Under the pieces are notes generated by a model. It did not search any database. It was not told the origin of the DNA and saw only the letters and a program-made list of their open reading frames with translations. Both the position numbers and the translations under genes were made by a program. A DNA stretch of 64,000 bases from Parapedobacter indicus (GTDB taxonomy: Bacteria; Bacteroidota; Bacteroidia; Sphingobacteriales; Sphingobacteriaceae): positions 1 to 64,000 of the forward strand of contig NZ_FOQO01000006.1 of assembly GCF_900113765.1 (NCBI RefSeq). Direction: 5' to 3'. This document shows positions 48,224 through 57,326 of the stretch, in pieces (position 1 is the first letter of the stretch; every line of letters starts with the position of its first letter).

Positions 48224-50647
48224 ATGTTACAAAATCATTTCAAAACCGCGTGGCGGAACATCATCCGTCAAAAACAAGCATCCCTAATCAACTTGCTGGG
48301 GTTATCACTCGGTATCGCTTCTGCACTTATCTTATTTGTGATTGTCCACTACGAGTGGAGCTACGACCGATTCCATACAAACTACGACCACATCTATCGG
48401 ATCGTGACGGATACACGCTACGAAAATTCGGTCGACTACAATGCCGGAATCCCCTACCCCACACCGGACGCCCTCCAGGTGGACATGCCACAGGTTAAAG
48501 CGATTGTGCCGCTGCATGCAACGGGAGCTCAGGTAGACGCCCCTGATAAGCTACCGGAAAATCCAGTCCATAAATATTCGGAACAAGTGATGTTTACCAC
48601 GGCGGATTTCTTCCAGCTTTTCGATGCAACGTGGCTGGCTGGAAATGCAGCAGCGCTTTCAAAGCCGAACACGGCAGTTCTCGACCGCGAAACCGCCACC
48701 CGGTTTTTCGGCGCTTGGCAACAAGCCGTGGGCCAACAGATTCAATTAGCCAATGCAGTCCCCCTACAGGTCGCCGCAATCGTTGAAGATGCACCCCGTA
48801 ATAGCAATTTCCCCTATCACCTCCTGGTTTCCTTTGAAACACTTCGGGCAAATGCGGCGCTATTCGGATACCACCTCAACGATTGGAATAGCCTAAGCAG
48901 TAGTTTTCAAACGTTTGTGTTACTCGATAAAGGTCAAAACGTGGAAACTGTCGGACAGCAGTTAGACATGCTGACCAAAAAATACTTTGAAGGCAGGGAT
49001 AGAGCTTCCAAAATCCTTCACCTCCAGCCGTTAAGCGACATCCATTTTGACCCGCGTTATGGAGCCACGGTCAATCAACGCATGGTCAAGCGGTCTACGC
49101 TTACTACATTGGCACTGATCGGAATATTCGTGCTCATCATGGCTGCCATCAATTTCGTGAACCTCAGCACCGCACAGGCGCTCGGAAAAGGAAAGGAAAT
49201 CGGCGTGCGAAAAGCGTTGGGTGGCTCCCGGAATAGCCTGATCACACAATCCTTTGGAGAAACCTTCCTGCTTGTTTTCCTTTCAGTGTTGGTTGCCTTA
49301 GTCCTGACCTACTTCGCATTGCCTTACATACATCACGTATCTGACATACCCGAAACCCCATCCTTATTGCAACCTTTTACCCTGCTATTTCTAGGTATCA
49401 CGTTAGTGGCAATGACCTTCTTATCCGGTTTGTATCCCGCAGTCATCCTATCTGGGTTCAAACCCGTCCTGGCGCTTAAAAATAAAATAAATACCGCTAA
49501 ACTGGGAGGTATTTCCATGAGAAAAGGGTTAGTTGTAGTACAATTTGCCCTTGCTCAATTGCTGATGATAGGCACGCTGGTGGCCGTCAGGCAGATGGCA
49601 TTTGTGCGCAATGCCGATCTTGGTTTCAACAAGGAAGCTGTTTATACGGTACAAGTACCGTCTGATGACAGTACCCATCCACGTATGTCTGCATTCAAGC
49701 AACAGTTGCTGCAATTGCCCCACGTCCGTTCGGTGAGCTTTGCCAGTGATGTTCCTTCATCGGACAATAAGTGGTCGTCCAATTTTTATTTTGATGGCAG
49801 TGAATCGGAGAAACACATCACGTTCCCCACGTTTTTGAAGTTTGCCGATGCTGACTATTTTGAAAATTATGGCTTGGCATTTCTCGCTGGCCATCGGTAT
49901 GCGGAAAGCGATACACTTCGTGAAGCAGTGATTAACGAAGCCATGGTGCAGAAATTGGGTTTATCCGCTGCGGAAGATGCTATTGGTAAACGCATACGTA
50001 TCGGTTTCAGTGATACATGGATGACCATTACCGGTGTGGTAAAGAATTTTATACCCAATTCATTGCGAGAGGAAATCGGCCCGATCATCATCGCCCCCTC
50101 CAAAGAACAATACTATGTGGCTGGGATCAAGCTTGACAAGGAAGCAGGAAAGGAAACGCTCCAAGCGATCAACCGTCAATTCGATCAACTTTATCCGGAA
50201 CACTATCTTCAAGCGGGCTTTCTCGATGAAAGCATCGCCCGGTTTTATGCACAAGAAGAAAAAATGGCATTGGCCTATCAACTGTTCGCACTCCTGGCAT
50301 TGGTCATATCCAGCATTGGACTGTATGGAATGATTTCTTTTATGCTGGGGCAAAAGGTGAAAGAGATTGGCATCCGAAAAGTCCTTGGCGCCAGTGTAGC
50401 CAGCATCGTTTACCTATTTTCCAAAGAATTTATTTACCTGGTGGCGATCGCGTTCTGCATAGCAGCGCCTGTGGCCTACTATTTCATGTCCGGCTGGTTG
50501 AACCATTTTGTCTTCCGTATTCATTTGGGTCTCGGATTATTTCTAGTGGTTATGTTGACCGCACTCATACTGGCCCTGCTGACCATCGGTACCAAAGCGC
50601 TCCGTGCGGCAATGGCCAATCCGGTGGATTCACTGCGCGACGAATAA
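48224..50647 (+). CDS. MacB/FtsX-type ABC transporter permease
   Basis: 807 residues. It begins MLQNHFKTAWRNIIRQKQAS, then the first membrane helix (NLLGLSLGIASALILFVIVHYEWS) and a MacB-type periplasmic domain (YRIVTDTRY ... DIHFDPRYG). Two FtsX membrane blocks follow (ALIGIFVLIMAAINFVNLSTAQALGKGKEIGVRKALGG and ALLALVISSIGLYGMISFMLGQKVKEIGIRKVLGA). Such permeases work with a LolD/MacB-type ATPase in lipoprotein, peptide or drug export. No ATPase gene adjoins it, which is common in Bacteroidota where many such permeases stand alone. Substrate unknown. Confidence 0.93.
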   Translation: MLQNHFKTAWRNIIRQKQASLINLLGLSLGIASALILFVIVHYEWSYDRFHTNYDHIYRIVTDTRYENSVDYNAGIPYPTPDALQVDMPQVKAIVPLHATGAQVDAPDKLPENPVHKYSEQVMFTTADFFQLFDATWLAGNAAALSKPNTAVLDRETATRFFGAWQQAVGQQIQLANAVPLQVAAIVEDAPRNSNFPYHLLVSFETLRANAALFGYHLNDWNSLSSSFQTFVLLDKGQNVETVGQQLDMLTKKYFEGRDRASKILHLQPLSDIHFDPRYGATVNQRMVKRSTLTTLALIGIFVLIMAAINFVNLSTAQALGKGKEIGVRKALGGSRNSLITQSFGETFLLVFLSVLVALVLTYFALPYIHHVSDIPETPSLLQPFTLLFLGITLVAMTFLSGLYPAVILSGFKPVLALKNKINTAKLGGISMRKGLVVVQFALAQLLMIGTLVAVRQMAFVRNADLGFNKEAVYTVQVPSDDSTHPRMSAFKQQLLQLPHVRSVSFASDVPSSDNKWSSNFYFDGSESEKHITFPTFLKFADADYFENYGLAFLAGHRYAESDTLREAVINEAMVQKLGLSAAEDAIGKRIRIGFSDTWMTITGVVKNFIPNSLREEIGPIIIAPSKEQYYVAGIKLDKEAGKETLQAINRQFDQLYPEHYLQAGFLDESIARFYAQEEKMALAYQLFALLALVISSIGLYGMISFMLGQKVKEIGIRKVLGASVASIVYLFSKEFIYLVAIAFCIAAPVAYYFMSGWLNHFVFRIHLGLGLFLVVMLTALILALLTIGTKALRAAMANPVDSLRDE

Positions 50648-50698
50648 TGTAACCACAAGGTTATTCAAATTTCCTCATTTAGATTCATTTTAAATTGG

Positions 50699-50706
50699 TA
50701 CTTTTG
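50699..50706 (+). promoter_or_regulatory. Putative -7 box for the feo operon
   Basis: TACTTTTG fits TAnnTTTG and ends 25 bases before the ATG at 50732, which supports that start over the in-frame TTG at 50711. Confidence 0.5.
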
Positions 50707-50731
50707 GAAATTGATATCAAATGAGCGCGCA

Positions 50732-50980
50732 ATGTCCCAGCATAAATCCATTAACCATCTGCAAAACGGAGAGACCGCCACGATTGTAGGATACGGTTCC
50801 GATGAAATTCCCATTAAAATCTATGAAATGGGTCTGCTGCCGGGGGTAACCCTAACCAAGAAGCAACAGCTTCCGTTCAATGGCCCGGTATACCTACGCA
50901 TTGAAGACAACCCCAATGCGATTGCGCTACGGAAATCCGAGGCAGATCTTATCTTAATCGAATCGTTAGTAAAAGCATGA
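50732..50980 (+). CDS. feoA: Ferrous iron transport protein A
   Basis: 82 residues from the ATG at 50732. The SH3-like FeoA domain is visible: LQNGETATIVGYGS, KIYEMGLLPGVTLTKKQQLPFNGPVYLRIEDNPNAIALRKSEADLILI. It is a small cytosolic partner of FeoB thought to influence transport. Its stop overlaps the feoB start by four bases (ATGA). Confidence 0.93.
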   Translation: MSQHKSINHLQNGETATIVGYGSDEIPIKIYEMGLLPGVTLTKKQQLPFNGPVYLRIEDNPNAIALRKSEADLILIESLVKA

Positions 50981-53061
50981 CGGAAATCAAGATTGCCCTG
51001 GTAGGCAACCCTAACGTTGGAAAATCGACGGTATTTAACCGATTGACCGGATTGCGGCAAAAAGTCGGCAATTATCCGGGGATAACCGTAGAAAAGAAAA
51101 CGGGGAGCTTTGCTCACCAACAAACCCGATACCATGTCATTGACTTACCGGGCGCATACGGCATCCACCCCTCGTCATTGGACGAGGAGATTGTCTACGA
51201 CGTATTGATCGATAAAACGAACCCCAATCATCCCGAATTGGTCGTGGTGATCGGTGACCCGTTTAATTTGAAACGGGCGGTCTTCCTGTATCAACAGATC
51301 CGCGAGATGGGACTGCCCGCCATCTTTGTAGTCAATATGATCGACGAGGCAGAGCGATCGGGAACATCCATCGATGTTAATAAACTGGAAAAAGCGTTGG
51401 CAACAAAGGTGGTGCTTACCGATGCGCGTTCCGGCAAAGGTATCGACCAATTGAAAGCTGCGCTGGCCTTTAAACCCAACGGGTATGCGCCTTCATTTAT
51501 GATTCCGGAAGAGTTTACCGCCGCCACCCAATATGTGAAGGAACGGACGGGACCATCGAATGAGTACATCGCTTGGTTATACCTATCGCAGAAACAAAAT
51601 AAGCACCTGGATGATAGCCAAGCGCAAGAAGTAGCAAATGCCCGGCAGCATCATGGTCTCAACTATCACCGCCTGCAGATTCAGGAGGCCTTGGCAAGGC
51701 ACGCGTCGTTGGAGAAGCAATTAGCCGGTGTTGTCAAAGATCCTGCAAAGAAAAAACAATATGTAACCGAGCGCGCTGATAGCGTCCTTACGCATCCCTT
51801 TTGGGGATATGTTATCTTTTTTGCCCTGCTGCTATTGATTTTCCAAGCTATTTACACATGGTCGGGCCCCTTTATGGATGCTATTGACAGTGCATTTGCC
51901 TGGCTGGCTTCCAGTACAGCAGCGTGGTTGCCCGCAGGTCCGATTAACGGACTCATCACAGACGGTATTATTACGGGTATCGGCGGGATTGTCATTTTCA
52001 TTCCTCAAATTGCCATTCTTTTTATTTTTATCTCACTGATGGAAGAATCGGGTTATATGAGCCGCGTGGTCTATCTCATGGACCGGTGGTTGCGGCCTTT
52101 CGGACTGAGTGGCAAGAGTGCTGTCCCCCTGATGTCGGGAGCAGCCTGTGCCATTCCGGCCGTGATGTCTGCACGTACGATCGAAAACGATAAAGAGCGA
52201 TTGATCACGATCTTGGTAACACCCTTTATGACGTGTTCCGCCCGCCTACCGATTTATATTGTCATTATCGGACTGGTCATCCCGCACGAAAAGGTAGTAG
52301 GTCTCGATCTGCAAGGGTTGGTATTATTTGGCATGTACGCATTGGGTATCATCGCGGCATTGGGAAGTGCGTGGGTACTTAAACAACTGATGAAATCGAA
52401 GTACAAAAGTTACCTGATTCTGGAGATGCCTACTTACAAATACCCCGTAGTGCGTAATGTGCTCTTGAATGTTTGGGACAAAACCAAGGGGTTTGTGCTG
52501 GGTGCAGGGAAAATCATCCTTGCCATCAGTATCATTCTGTGGGTGTTGGGATCATTTGGCGTGAGCGAACGGTTTATAAACGCCGAAGAAATTGTACAGA
52601 CTGAAAAGCCGGGCCTCAGCGGCGAAGCGTTTGAAAATGAAGTACAGTCCCAAAAACTCGAATACTCGTTCCTTGGCACCATGGGCCGCTTTATTGAACC
52701 CGTGATCGAGCCACTCGGCTACGATTGGAAAATGGGCATCGGACTGATTTCATCGTTTGCTGCCCGGGAGGTTTTTGTAAGCACCATGGCAACCGTGTAC
52801 AGCCTGGGCGGCACGGATGACGAACTGACCATCCGCGAGCGCATGGCTGCGGAGATGAACCCGAATACCGGTAAACCGGCCTATAATTTTGCATCGGGTA
52901 TATCGCTGCTCTTGTTTTATGCATTTGCGATGCAATGCATGAGCACCATTGCTATTGTCAGAAAAGAAACAAATTCCTGGAAATGGACCTTCATCCAGTT
53001 GGCATTTATGACAGGTATTGCGTATATTGCCGCTTTAGTGGCGTATCAATTGTTAAAATAA
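50977..53061 (+). CDS. feoB: Ferrous iron transporter FeoB
   Basis: 694 residues. The N-terminal G domain has GNPNVGKSTVFNRLTG (G1), DLPGAYG (G3) and NMIDEAE (G4); the middle has a helical GDI region; the membrane part contains two Gate-type segments (VPLMSGAACAIPAVMSARTI, with ITILVTPFMTCSARLPIY) and FAAREVFVSTMATVYSLGG. It imports Fe(II) across the inner membrane. It is slightly shorter than enterobacterial FeoB. It is translationally coupled to feoA. Confidence 0.97.
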   Translation: MTEIKIALVGNPNVGKSTVFNRLTGLRQKVGNYPGITVEKKTGSFAHQQTRYHVIDLPGAYGIHPSSLDEEIVYDVLIDKTNPNHPELVVVIGDPFNLKRAVFLYQQIREMGLPAIFVVNMIDEAERSGTSIDVNKLEKALATKVVLTDARSGKGIDQLKAALAFKPNGYAPSFMIPEEFTAATQYVKERTGPSNEYIAWLYLSQKQNKHLDDSQAQEVANARQHHGLNYHRLQIQEALARHASLEKQLAGVVKDPAKKKQYVTERADSVLTHPFWGYVIFFALLLLIFQAIYTWSGPFMDAIDSAFAWLASSTAAWLPAGPINGLITDGIITGIGGIVIFIPQIAILFIFISLMEESGYMSRVVYLMDRWLRPFGLSGKSAVPLMSGAACAIPAVMSARTIENDKERLITILVTPFMTCSARLPIYIVIIGLVIPHEKVVGLDLQGLVLFGMYALGIIAALGSAWVLKQLMKSKYKSYLILEMPTYKYPVVRNVLLNVWDKTKGFVLGAGKIILAISIILWVLGSFGVSERFINAEEIVQTEKPGLSGEAFENEVQSQKLEYSFLGTMGRFIEPVIEPLGYDWKMGIGLISSFAAREVFVSTMATVYSLGGTDDELTIRERMAAEMNPNTGKPAYNFASGISLLLFYAFAMQCMSTIAIVRKETNSWKWTFIQLAFMTGIAYIAALVAYQLLK

Positions 53062-53062
53062 T

Positions 53063-53236
53063 ATGGACGCGATCACGATTCAATACATAGCTGTAGGTGC
53101 TTTATTTCTGGTGGCTGTTGCATTTTTGGTCAGACGGACGCGCCGCTCTTTCGGGAATAAAGGAGGTTGTTCCAAAGGCTGCGGATGTGAATTCTCTGAA
53201 ACCAGCATGGAGAAATCAAAAAAAGCAATATATTAG
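53063..53236 (+). CDS. Small FeoB-associated Cys-rich membrane protein
   Basis: 57 residues starting ATG at 53063, one base after the feoB stop. An N-terminal membrane helix (QYIAVGALFLVAVAFLV, about 7-23) is followed by a basic stop-transfer (RRTRRSF) and a cysteine cluster (GGCSKGCGCEF), ending KSKKAIY. This is the layout of FeoB-associated Cys-rich proteins that often follow feoB. The cysteines could bind iron or another metal, but the function is not established. Confidence 0.85.
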   Translation: MDAITIQYIAVGALFLVAVAFLVRRTRRSFGNKGGCSKGCGCEFSETSMEKSKKAIY

Positions 53237-53256
53237 CCCCTTTAAAAGATAAGCCG

Positions 53257-53757
53257 ATGACTTACCAAATAAAGGAAGAACTTTTCAAAGAAATAGAAGG
53301 AACTCTTACAAGCCAGGGATTCCAGGTTGTGCAGCAAGACCAAACCCGTCCTTGGGGAGGCTTTTTCGTGATCGAGGAGTCGCAGGCACAGCAGTTTGCC
53401 AACACCTACTTTAATGGACTTGACGTACAGGATCTTAAGATATCCGGCAAGCTCAGTCCTAAAATCCTTGTTGTTGCCCCGGGGAAGCGCCTTTCTTGGC
53501 AATACCATCATCGTCGGGCTGAAATCTGGCAGGTAGTGCGTGGCGTGGTTGGGGTAGTGACCAGCGATACGGATGAAGAGCACGAACTGCAAATCCTGAA
53601 TCCGGGTGATGTGATCCGTCTGAATCAAGGAGAGCGCCATCGTTTGGTAGGATTGGACGAATGGGGGGTGCTTGCCGAAATCTGGCAGCATACCGACGCG
53701 CAGAACCCGTCTGACGAAGACGATATTGTGAGGGTTCAGGACGACTTCGGTCGGTAA
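53257..53757 (+). CDS. Cupin-domain protein, phosphomannose isomerase type II-like
   Basis: 166 residues. PWGGFFVIEE opens the segment, then LSPKILVVAPGKRLSWQYHHRRAEIWQVVRGVVGVV, NPGDVIRLNQGERHRLVGLDEWGVLAEIWQH, which is the cupin of mannose-6-phosphate isomerase/ManC type. Histidines in YHHRRAEIW and GERHRLV are the likely metal ligands. It may isomerise mannose-6-phosphate or a related sugar phosphate. It lies next to a GH76-type mannanase gene (opposite strand, stops 5 bases apart), which fits mannose metabolism. Confidence 0.85.
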   Translation: MTYQIKEELFKEIEGTLTSQGFQVVQQDQTRPWGGFFVIEESQAQQFANTYFNGLDVQDLKISGKLSPKILVVAPGKRLSWQYHHRRAEIWQVVRGVVGVVTSDTDEEHELQILNPGDVIRLNQGERHRLVGLDEWGVLAEIWQHTDAQNPSDEDDIVRVQDDFGR

Positions 53758-53762
53758 ACTTC

Positions 53763-54968
53763 TTAGGGAAGATTACTTATACGCGCGTACATTTCTACCA
53801 TTGCCGCTTGATCAAGTAGCCATTTCCGGGATTCCTCGTTGACGTCTTTCCATTCCTGGCCGAATAATCCGTCTGCTGATCGGGCATGTTGCCACGCATA
53901 ATCCAGGCTTTCGGAGAAGGCGTCCAGATAAGTCCGGTTACCATCTACGTCAAAAAGCTGGATATATCCCCGCAGCATCACGGCAATAAACCAATTGTTA
54001 CCGGATTTTAATATCTTGTGCGATTTCTCATCCGCACTGCCGGTAAATGTTTCGAAAAAGAGATGGTAGCCGCTTTCGGCAATCCGTTGGGCATCGGCAA
54101 GGTAACCCGAATCTCCTGTTACGCGGTATAGCAATACAGCGGCTTGCAGCATTTGACCGCTGTTGTAGGGATATTTACGTTTGTCGACCTTTCCCTGAAG
54201 ATTTACATGATCCCAATACAAGCCGTCGTCCGGATCCTGCAGCCACTTTTTCGTCCATGCATACCATTCTTTGCCCCGATGGAAATAAATGCTATCATCG
54301 GTTGCCTCAAACAATCGTAGTGCAAAGACCGCCGCCGGCGCATTGGAACACGCATTTTTGGATGCTTTCTTCTGTTCACACCAGTAGACGCCTCCGCCTA
54401 GCAACGTGTCTTGACCGCTTATAATGAATGTCCAGATTTCGGTTGCTTGATCCAGGTACTTGCGGTTGCCGCTATGGAGATACAACTCGGTAAAATCGAT
54501 GCCCAACCAGATGTTGTCGTCATAAAAACGGTCGGAATGCCCCTTGGAACGAATATAGGAGGCATATGCCGCAGGCTGCCTGGTATCATCGTAATAGGCC
54601 TGTAATCCCGGCAATATTCGATTATCGATCCAATGGAGATATGCCGTATCGCCCGTGCTTTCAAAAAGTGCGTTGGCCGCGGAAAGTGTTCCTGAAAACG
54701 GCCATAGATAGGCATAGGAATTGGTAGACGAACTCCCCTCTCCTGCCAGGTAATCGGCCCGGTATGTATCATCATCGGGATAATTTTCACGAAGCAACAA
54801 TGTGTTGTCTGCCGAATACTTCGCGTAAATCGTATCAAATACCGTCTGTGCGCGGTGAAGTTGTACCTCGCCAACGGAACCATATTCCTGGCTTATCCCT
54901 TGTGCGGGTTGAATGAAGGTTAAGAGCGTTATCAAATAAACCCAGCGACGAATCGCGTATATACACAT
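53763..54968 (-). CDS. Glycoside hydrolase family 76 protein (alpha-1,6-mannanase type)
   Basis: 401 residues with an N-terminal signal-like segment (VYLITLLTFIQPAQGISQ). The (alpha/alpha)6 fold is indicated by SSSTNSYAYLWPFSGTLSAANALF, the catalytic double Asp in YDDNIWLGIDFTELYL, WCEQKKASKNACSNAPAAVFALRL and KRKYPYNSGQMLQAAVLLYRVTG. GH76 enzymes cut alpha-1,6-mannan, as in fungal walls. Here it overlaps the GMC oxidoreductase gene by one base and so is translated with it, and belongs to the same utilisation region as the SusC/D pair. Confidence 0.9.
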   Translation of the reverse strand: MCIYAIRRWVYLITLLTFIQPAQGISQEYGSVGEVQLHRAQTVFDTIYAKYSADNTLLLRENYPDDDTYRADYLAGEGSSSTNSYAYLWPFSGTLSAANALFESTGDTAYLHWIDNRILPGLQAYYDDTRQPAAYASYIRSKGHSDRFYDDNIWLGIDFTELYLHSGNRKYLDQATEIWTFIISGQDTLLGGGVYWCEQKKASKNACSNAPAAVFALRLFEATDDSIYFHRGKEWYAWTKKWLQDPDDGLYWDHVNLQGKVDKRKYPYNSGQMLQAAVLLYRVTGDSGYLADAQRIAESGYHLFFETFTGSADEKSHKILKSGNNWFIAVMLRGYIQLFDVDGNRTYLDAFSESLDYAWQHARSADGLFGQEWKDVNEESRKWLLDQAAMVEMYARISNLP

Positions 54969-56683
54969 TATAAGTTTCCCTTTTTCATTTCATCCATCGC
55001 ATAATTCGCGGCTCTTGCCGTAAAGGCCATGTACGTAAGTGTCGGATTCTGGGTAGAGGTAGAAGTCATACACGCTCCATCGGTAACGAACACATTCTGG
55101 CACGCATGCAGTTGGTGCCATTTATTCAAGAGTGAGGTCTTCGGATCGTGCCCCATGCGCACCCCTCCCATTTCGTGAATGTCGTTACCGGGCCTCCGGT
55201 TATCATCCCGTGTCTGGATGTTGGTGAAACCAGCCTTTTCGTACATCTCAGTCATCTGATCGTAGTAATCCTGTCTCATCTTCCGATCGTTTTCGTCGTA
55301 ATCTATCGAAATACGCAACAACGGAATCCCCCATGCATCCTTTTGATCGGCATCTAAGCTTACGAAATTCTCCGCTTTGGGTATGGTTTCTGCCATCATA
55401 TGCGAATGCACCCGCCACGGTCCGAGTGTTGCATTCAGCATACCGTCTTTCAATGCGGTGCCTACACCCGACGTATCGCGTATTTCCGAACGGCTTGCCC
55501 CAAAACCGGCTGCCCAGCCACGCAGGAAATCGGTTTCCTGCCGATACACATTGCGGAAACGTGGAATGTATCCGCCACCGGCAGGATTACGTCCATCGGT
55601 ACGGTATTGTTTTAAGCCATCATACTCCGCACCAATGGTAGCTGTATAATTATGAAACGCTACATATTTGCCCATGAGGCCATTGTCATTGCCCAATCCT
55701 TGAGGAAACCGGTTGGAAATGGAATTCAGCAAAATTAGGTTGGTATTCAAAGCCGAGGCATTTACAAAAATGACCTTTGCAAAAAACTCCATTTCCTCTT
55801 TGGTATTTGCATCAATTACTTTAACACCTGTTGCTTTGCTTTTGGTTTCATCGTAGACGATGGAATGCACCACCGAATGAGGCCGCAATGTGAGGTTACC
55901 CGTTTTCTGTGCCCAGGGAATGGTTACGGCATTAGCACTGTAATAGCCGCCGAAGGGGCATCCACGCCGGCAAAGTAGGCGATTCTGGCATTGAACCCGT
56001 CCCTGCTCGATGTGGATGGGATTCGGCTTCGATATGTGTGCGCACCGTGCACTGATGACGTGGCGGTTTTTATAGTGTTGCCTGACCGACTTGCTGAAGT
56101 GATCTTCCACGGCATTGAGTGGATAGCCAGGCAGGTGGTCGCCATCTGGCAATTCAGGGATCCCGTCGTTGTTGCCCGACACGCCGATGAAACGCTCCAC
56201 ATAACTATACCAGGGATCAATGTCTTTATACCGGATGGGCCAATCGACGGAAAACCCATCGCGCGCAGGTCCTTCAAAATCGAAATCGCTCCACCGCTGC
56301 ACCTGCCTGGCCCACAATAGTGATTTTCCACCCACTTGATAACCCCGTATCCAGTCGAAATCCTTCACCTGGACGTAGGGATGTTCGTCGTCCTTTACAA
56401 AAAAATGTGCTGAATCTTCCTTGTAGTTATAACAACGGTTCGCGATGGGATTCCGCTGCTTATCTTCGTACGGCATTTCCAGCCGGTGTTCAAATTCATA
56501 GGGGTACATATTGGTCGTGGGATAGTCCTTTACGTGCTCGACGTTGCGACCCCGCTCCAACAATAGCGTTTTTAACCCTTTTTCCGTAAATTCTTTGGCG
56601 GCCCAACTGCCGCTTGCGCCGGAGCCGATTACAATGGCATCAAATGTCCGTTCCTTAATACTGTCTATTGCCAGGTTTGCCAT
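54968..56683 (-). CDS. GMC-family FAD-dependent oxidoreductase
   Basis: 571 residues. The FAD motif is IVIGSGASGSWAAKEFTEKGLKTLLLERG (near 17-45). A cysteine-rich stretch near 240 (CQNRLLCRRGCPFGGYYS) may bind an iron-sulfur cluster or disulfides, as in gluconate-2-dehydrogenase-like FAD subunits. The C-terminal GMC part contains IHEMGGVRMGHDPKTS (catalytic His) and VTDGACMTSTSTQNPTLTYMAFTARA. It probably oxidises a sugar hydroxyl with electrons passed to a membrane acceptor, together with the small subunit gene 45 bases upstream. Confidence 0.92.
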   Translation of the reverse strand: MANLAIDSIKERTFDAIVIGSGASGSWAAKEFTEKGLKTLLLERGRNVEHVKDYPTTNMYPYEFEHRLEMPYEDKQRNPIANRCYNYKEDSAHFFVKDDEHPYVQVKDFDWIRGYQVGGKSLLWARQVQRWSDFDFEGPARDGFSVDWPIRYKDIDPWYSYVERFIGVSGNNDGIPELPDGDHLPGYPLNAVEDHFSKSVRQHYKNRHVISARCAHISKPNPIHIEQGRVQCQNRLLCRRGCPFGGYYSANAVTIPWAQKTGNLTLRPHSVVHSIVYDETKSKATGVKVIDANTKEEMEFFAKVIFVNASALNTNLILLNSISNRFPQGLGNDNGLMGKYVAFHNYTATIGAEYDGLKQYRTDGRNPAGGGYIPRFRNVYRQETDFLRGWAAGFGASRSEIRDTSGVGTALKDGMLNATLGPWRVHSHMMAETIPKAENFVSLDADQKDAWGIPLLRISIDYDENDRKMRQDYYDQMTEMYEKAGFTNIQTRDDNRRPGNDIHEMGGVRMGHDPKTSLLNKWHQLHACQNVFVTDGACMTSTSTQNPTLTYMAFTARAANYAMDEMKKGNL

Positions 56684-56727
56684 GGATGTTTCGTTGTTTG
56701 TTTAGTTTTAGCAGTTTGAATCTAGGA

Positions 56728-57243
56728 CTATGCCGGTGCATATCCATTGTACCGACCCGGTACGAGTTCATATTTCACCAGGTTGGTCATCACATACTGG
56801 GAATTCAGATAACCCTGTATGGCCCTGCGTTTAGTGATCGAGAAGAACTGTTTCAGGTCTTCATCGGTACTTTCGCCGATTTTACCGAGCAACGCTGTGC
56901 GTCTATCCGTGTCAGCGACAGCAAACTCGTTGCCCAGTTCTTTCCGGGACCACGTTGAAAATGCCGACAATCCCTTTGTAAACTGTTTTTGTTCTTCGGG
57001 AGTATGGCAATCATCCACCATCTTCAGGACAAAGAGATGCAGCAGCAACTCCTTGCCGCCGGGTGTGTCGGTAGCGGGAATAAGGGTTTCCGTCAGCTCG
57101 GCCAATAATTGTTCGTCGTCTTCACTGATCGAGAGATTCGTCAAATCAATGCTGGCTTTTCCCGATTCACGGAAACAGGCCGGAAGCACTAAAGTACCTC
57201 CGGCGATGTATAAGAATGTGCGTATGGCTGCTCTACGATTCAT
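56728..57243 (-). CDS. Gluconate 2-dehydrogenase subunit 3-family protein
   Basis: 171 residues from the ATG at 57243. A twin-arginine signal (MNRRAAIRTFLYIAGGTLVLPAC) suggests Tat export, carrying the FAD subunit along by hitch-hiking. The body has LAELTETLIPATDTPGGKELLLHLFVLKMVDDCHTPEEQKQF and WSRKELGNEFAV, as in the small subunits of gluconate or glucoside 3-dehydrogenases. A cytochrome subunit is not encoded nearby. Exported sugar oxidation in the periplasm is the likely role. Confidence 0.9.
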   Translation of the reverse strand: MNRRAAIRTFLYIAGGTLVLPACFRESGKASIDLTNLSISEDDEQLLAELTETLIPATDTPGGKELLLHLFVLKMVDDCHTPEEQKQFTKGLSAFSTWSRKELGNEFAVADTDRRTALLGKIGESTDEDLKQFFSITKRRAIQGYLNSQYVMTNLVKYELVPGRYNGYAPA

Positions 57244-57311
57244 TGTCATCGCTAAATTTTAATCTTCAATATTACGAAAATTATTCTTTAAAGTACTATC
57301 GTAGGGCATGC

Positions 57312-57326
57312 GCCTGTTTCACAGGC
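57312..57326 (-). other. Short hairpin right after the esterase stop
   Basis: GCCTG-TGAAA-CAGGC (minus strand) directly follows the stop TAA at 57327-57329. It lacks a T-run on the minus strand, so it is only a possible transcript-end stabiliser between the esterase and the small-subunit gene. Confidence 0.35.

Noticed and set aside
48048..48287. 79-codon plus-strand frame upstream of the ABC permease
   Set aside because: It spans the tandem dyads and overlaps the permease start out of frame, with no family resemblance.
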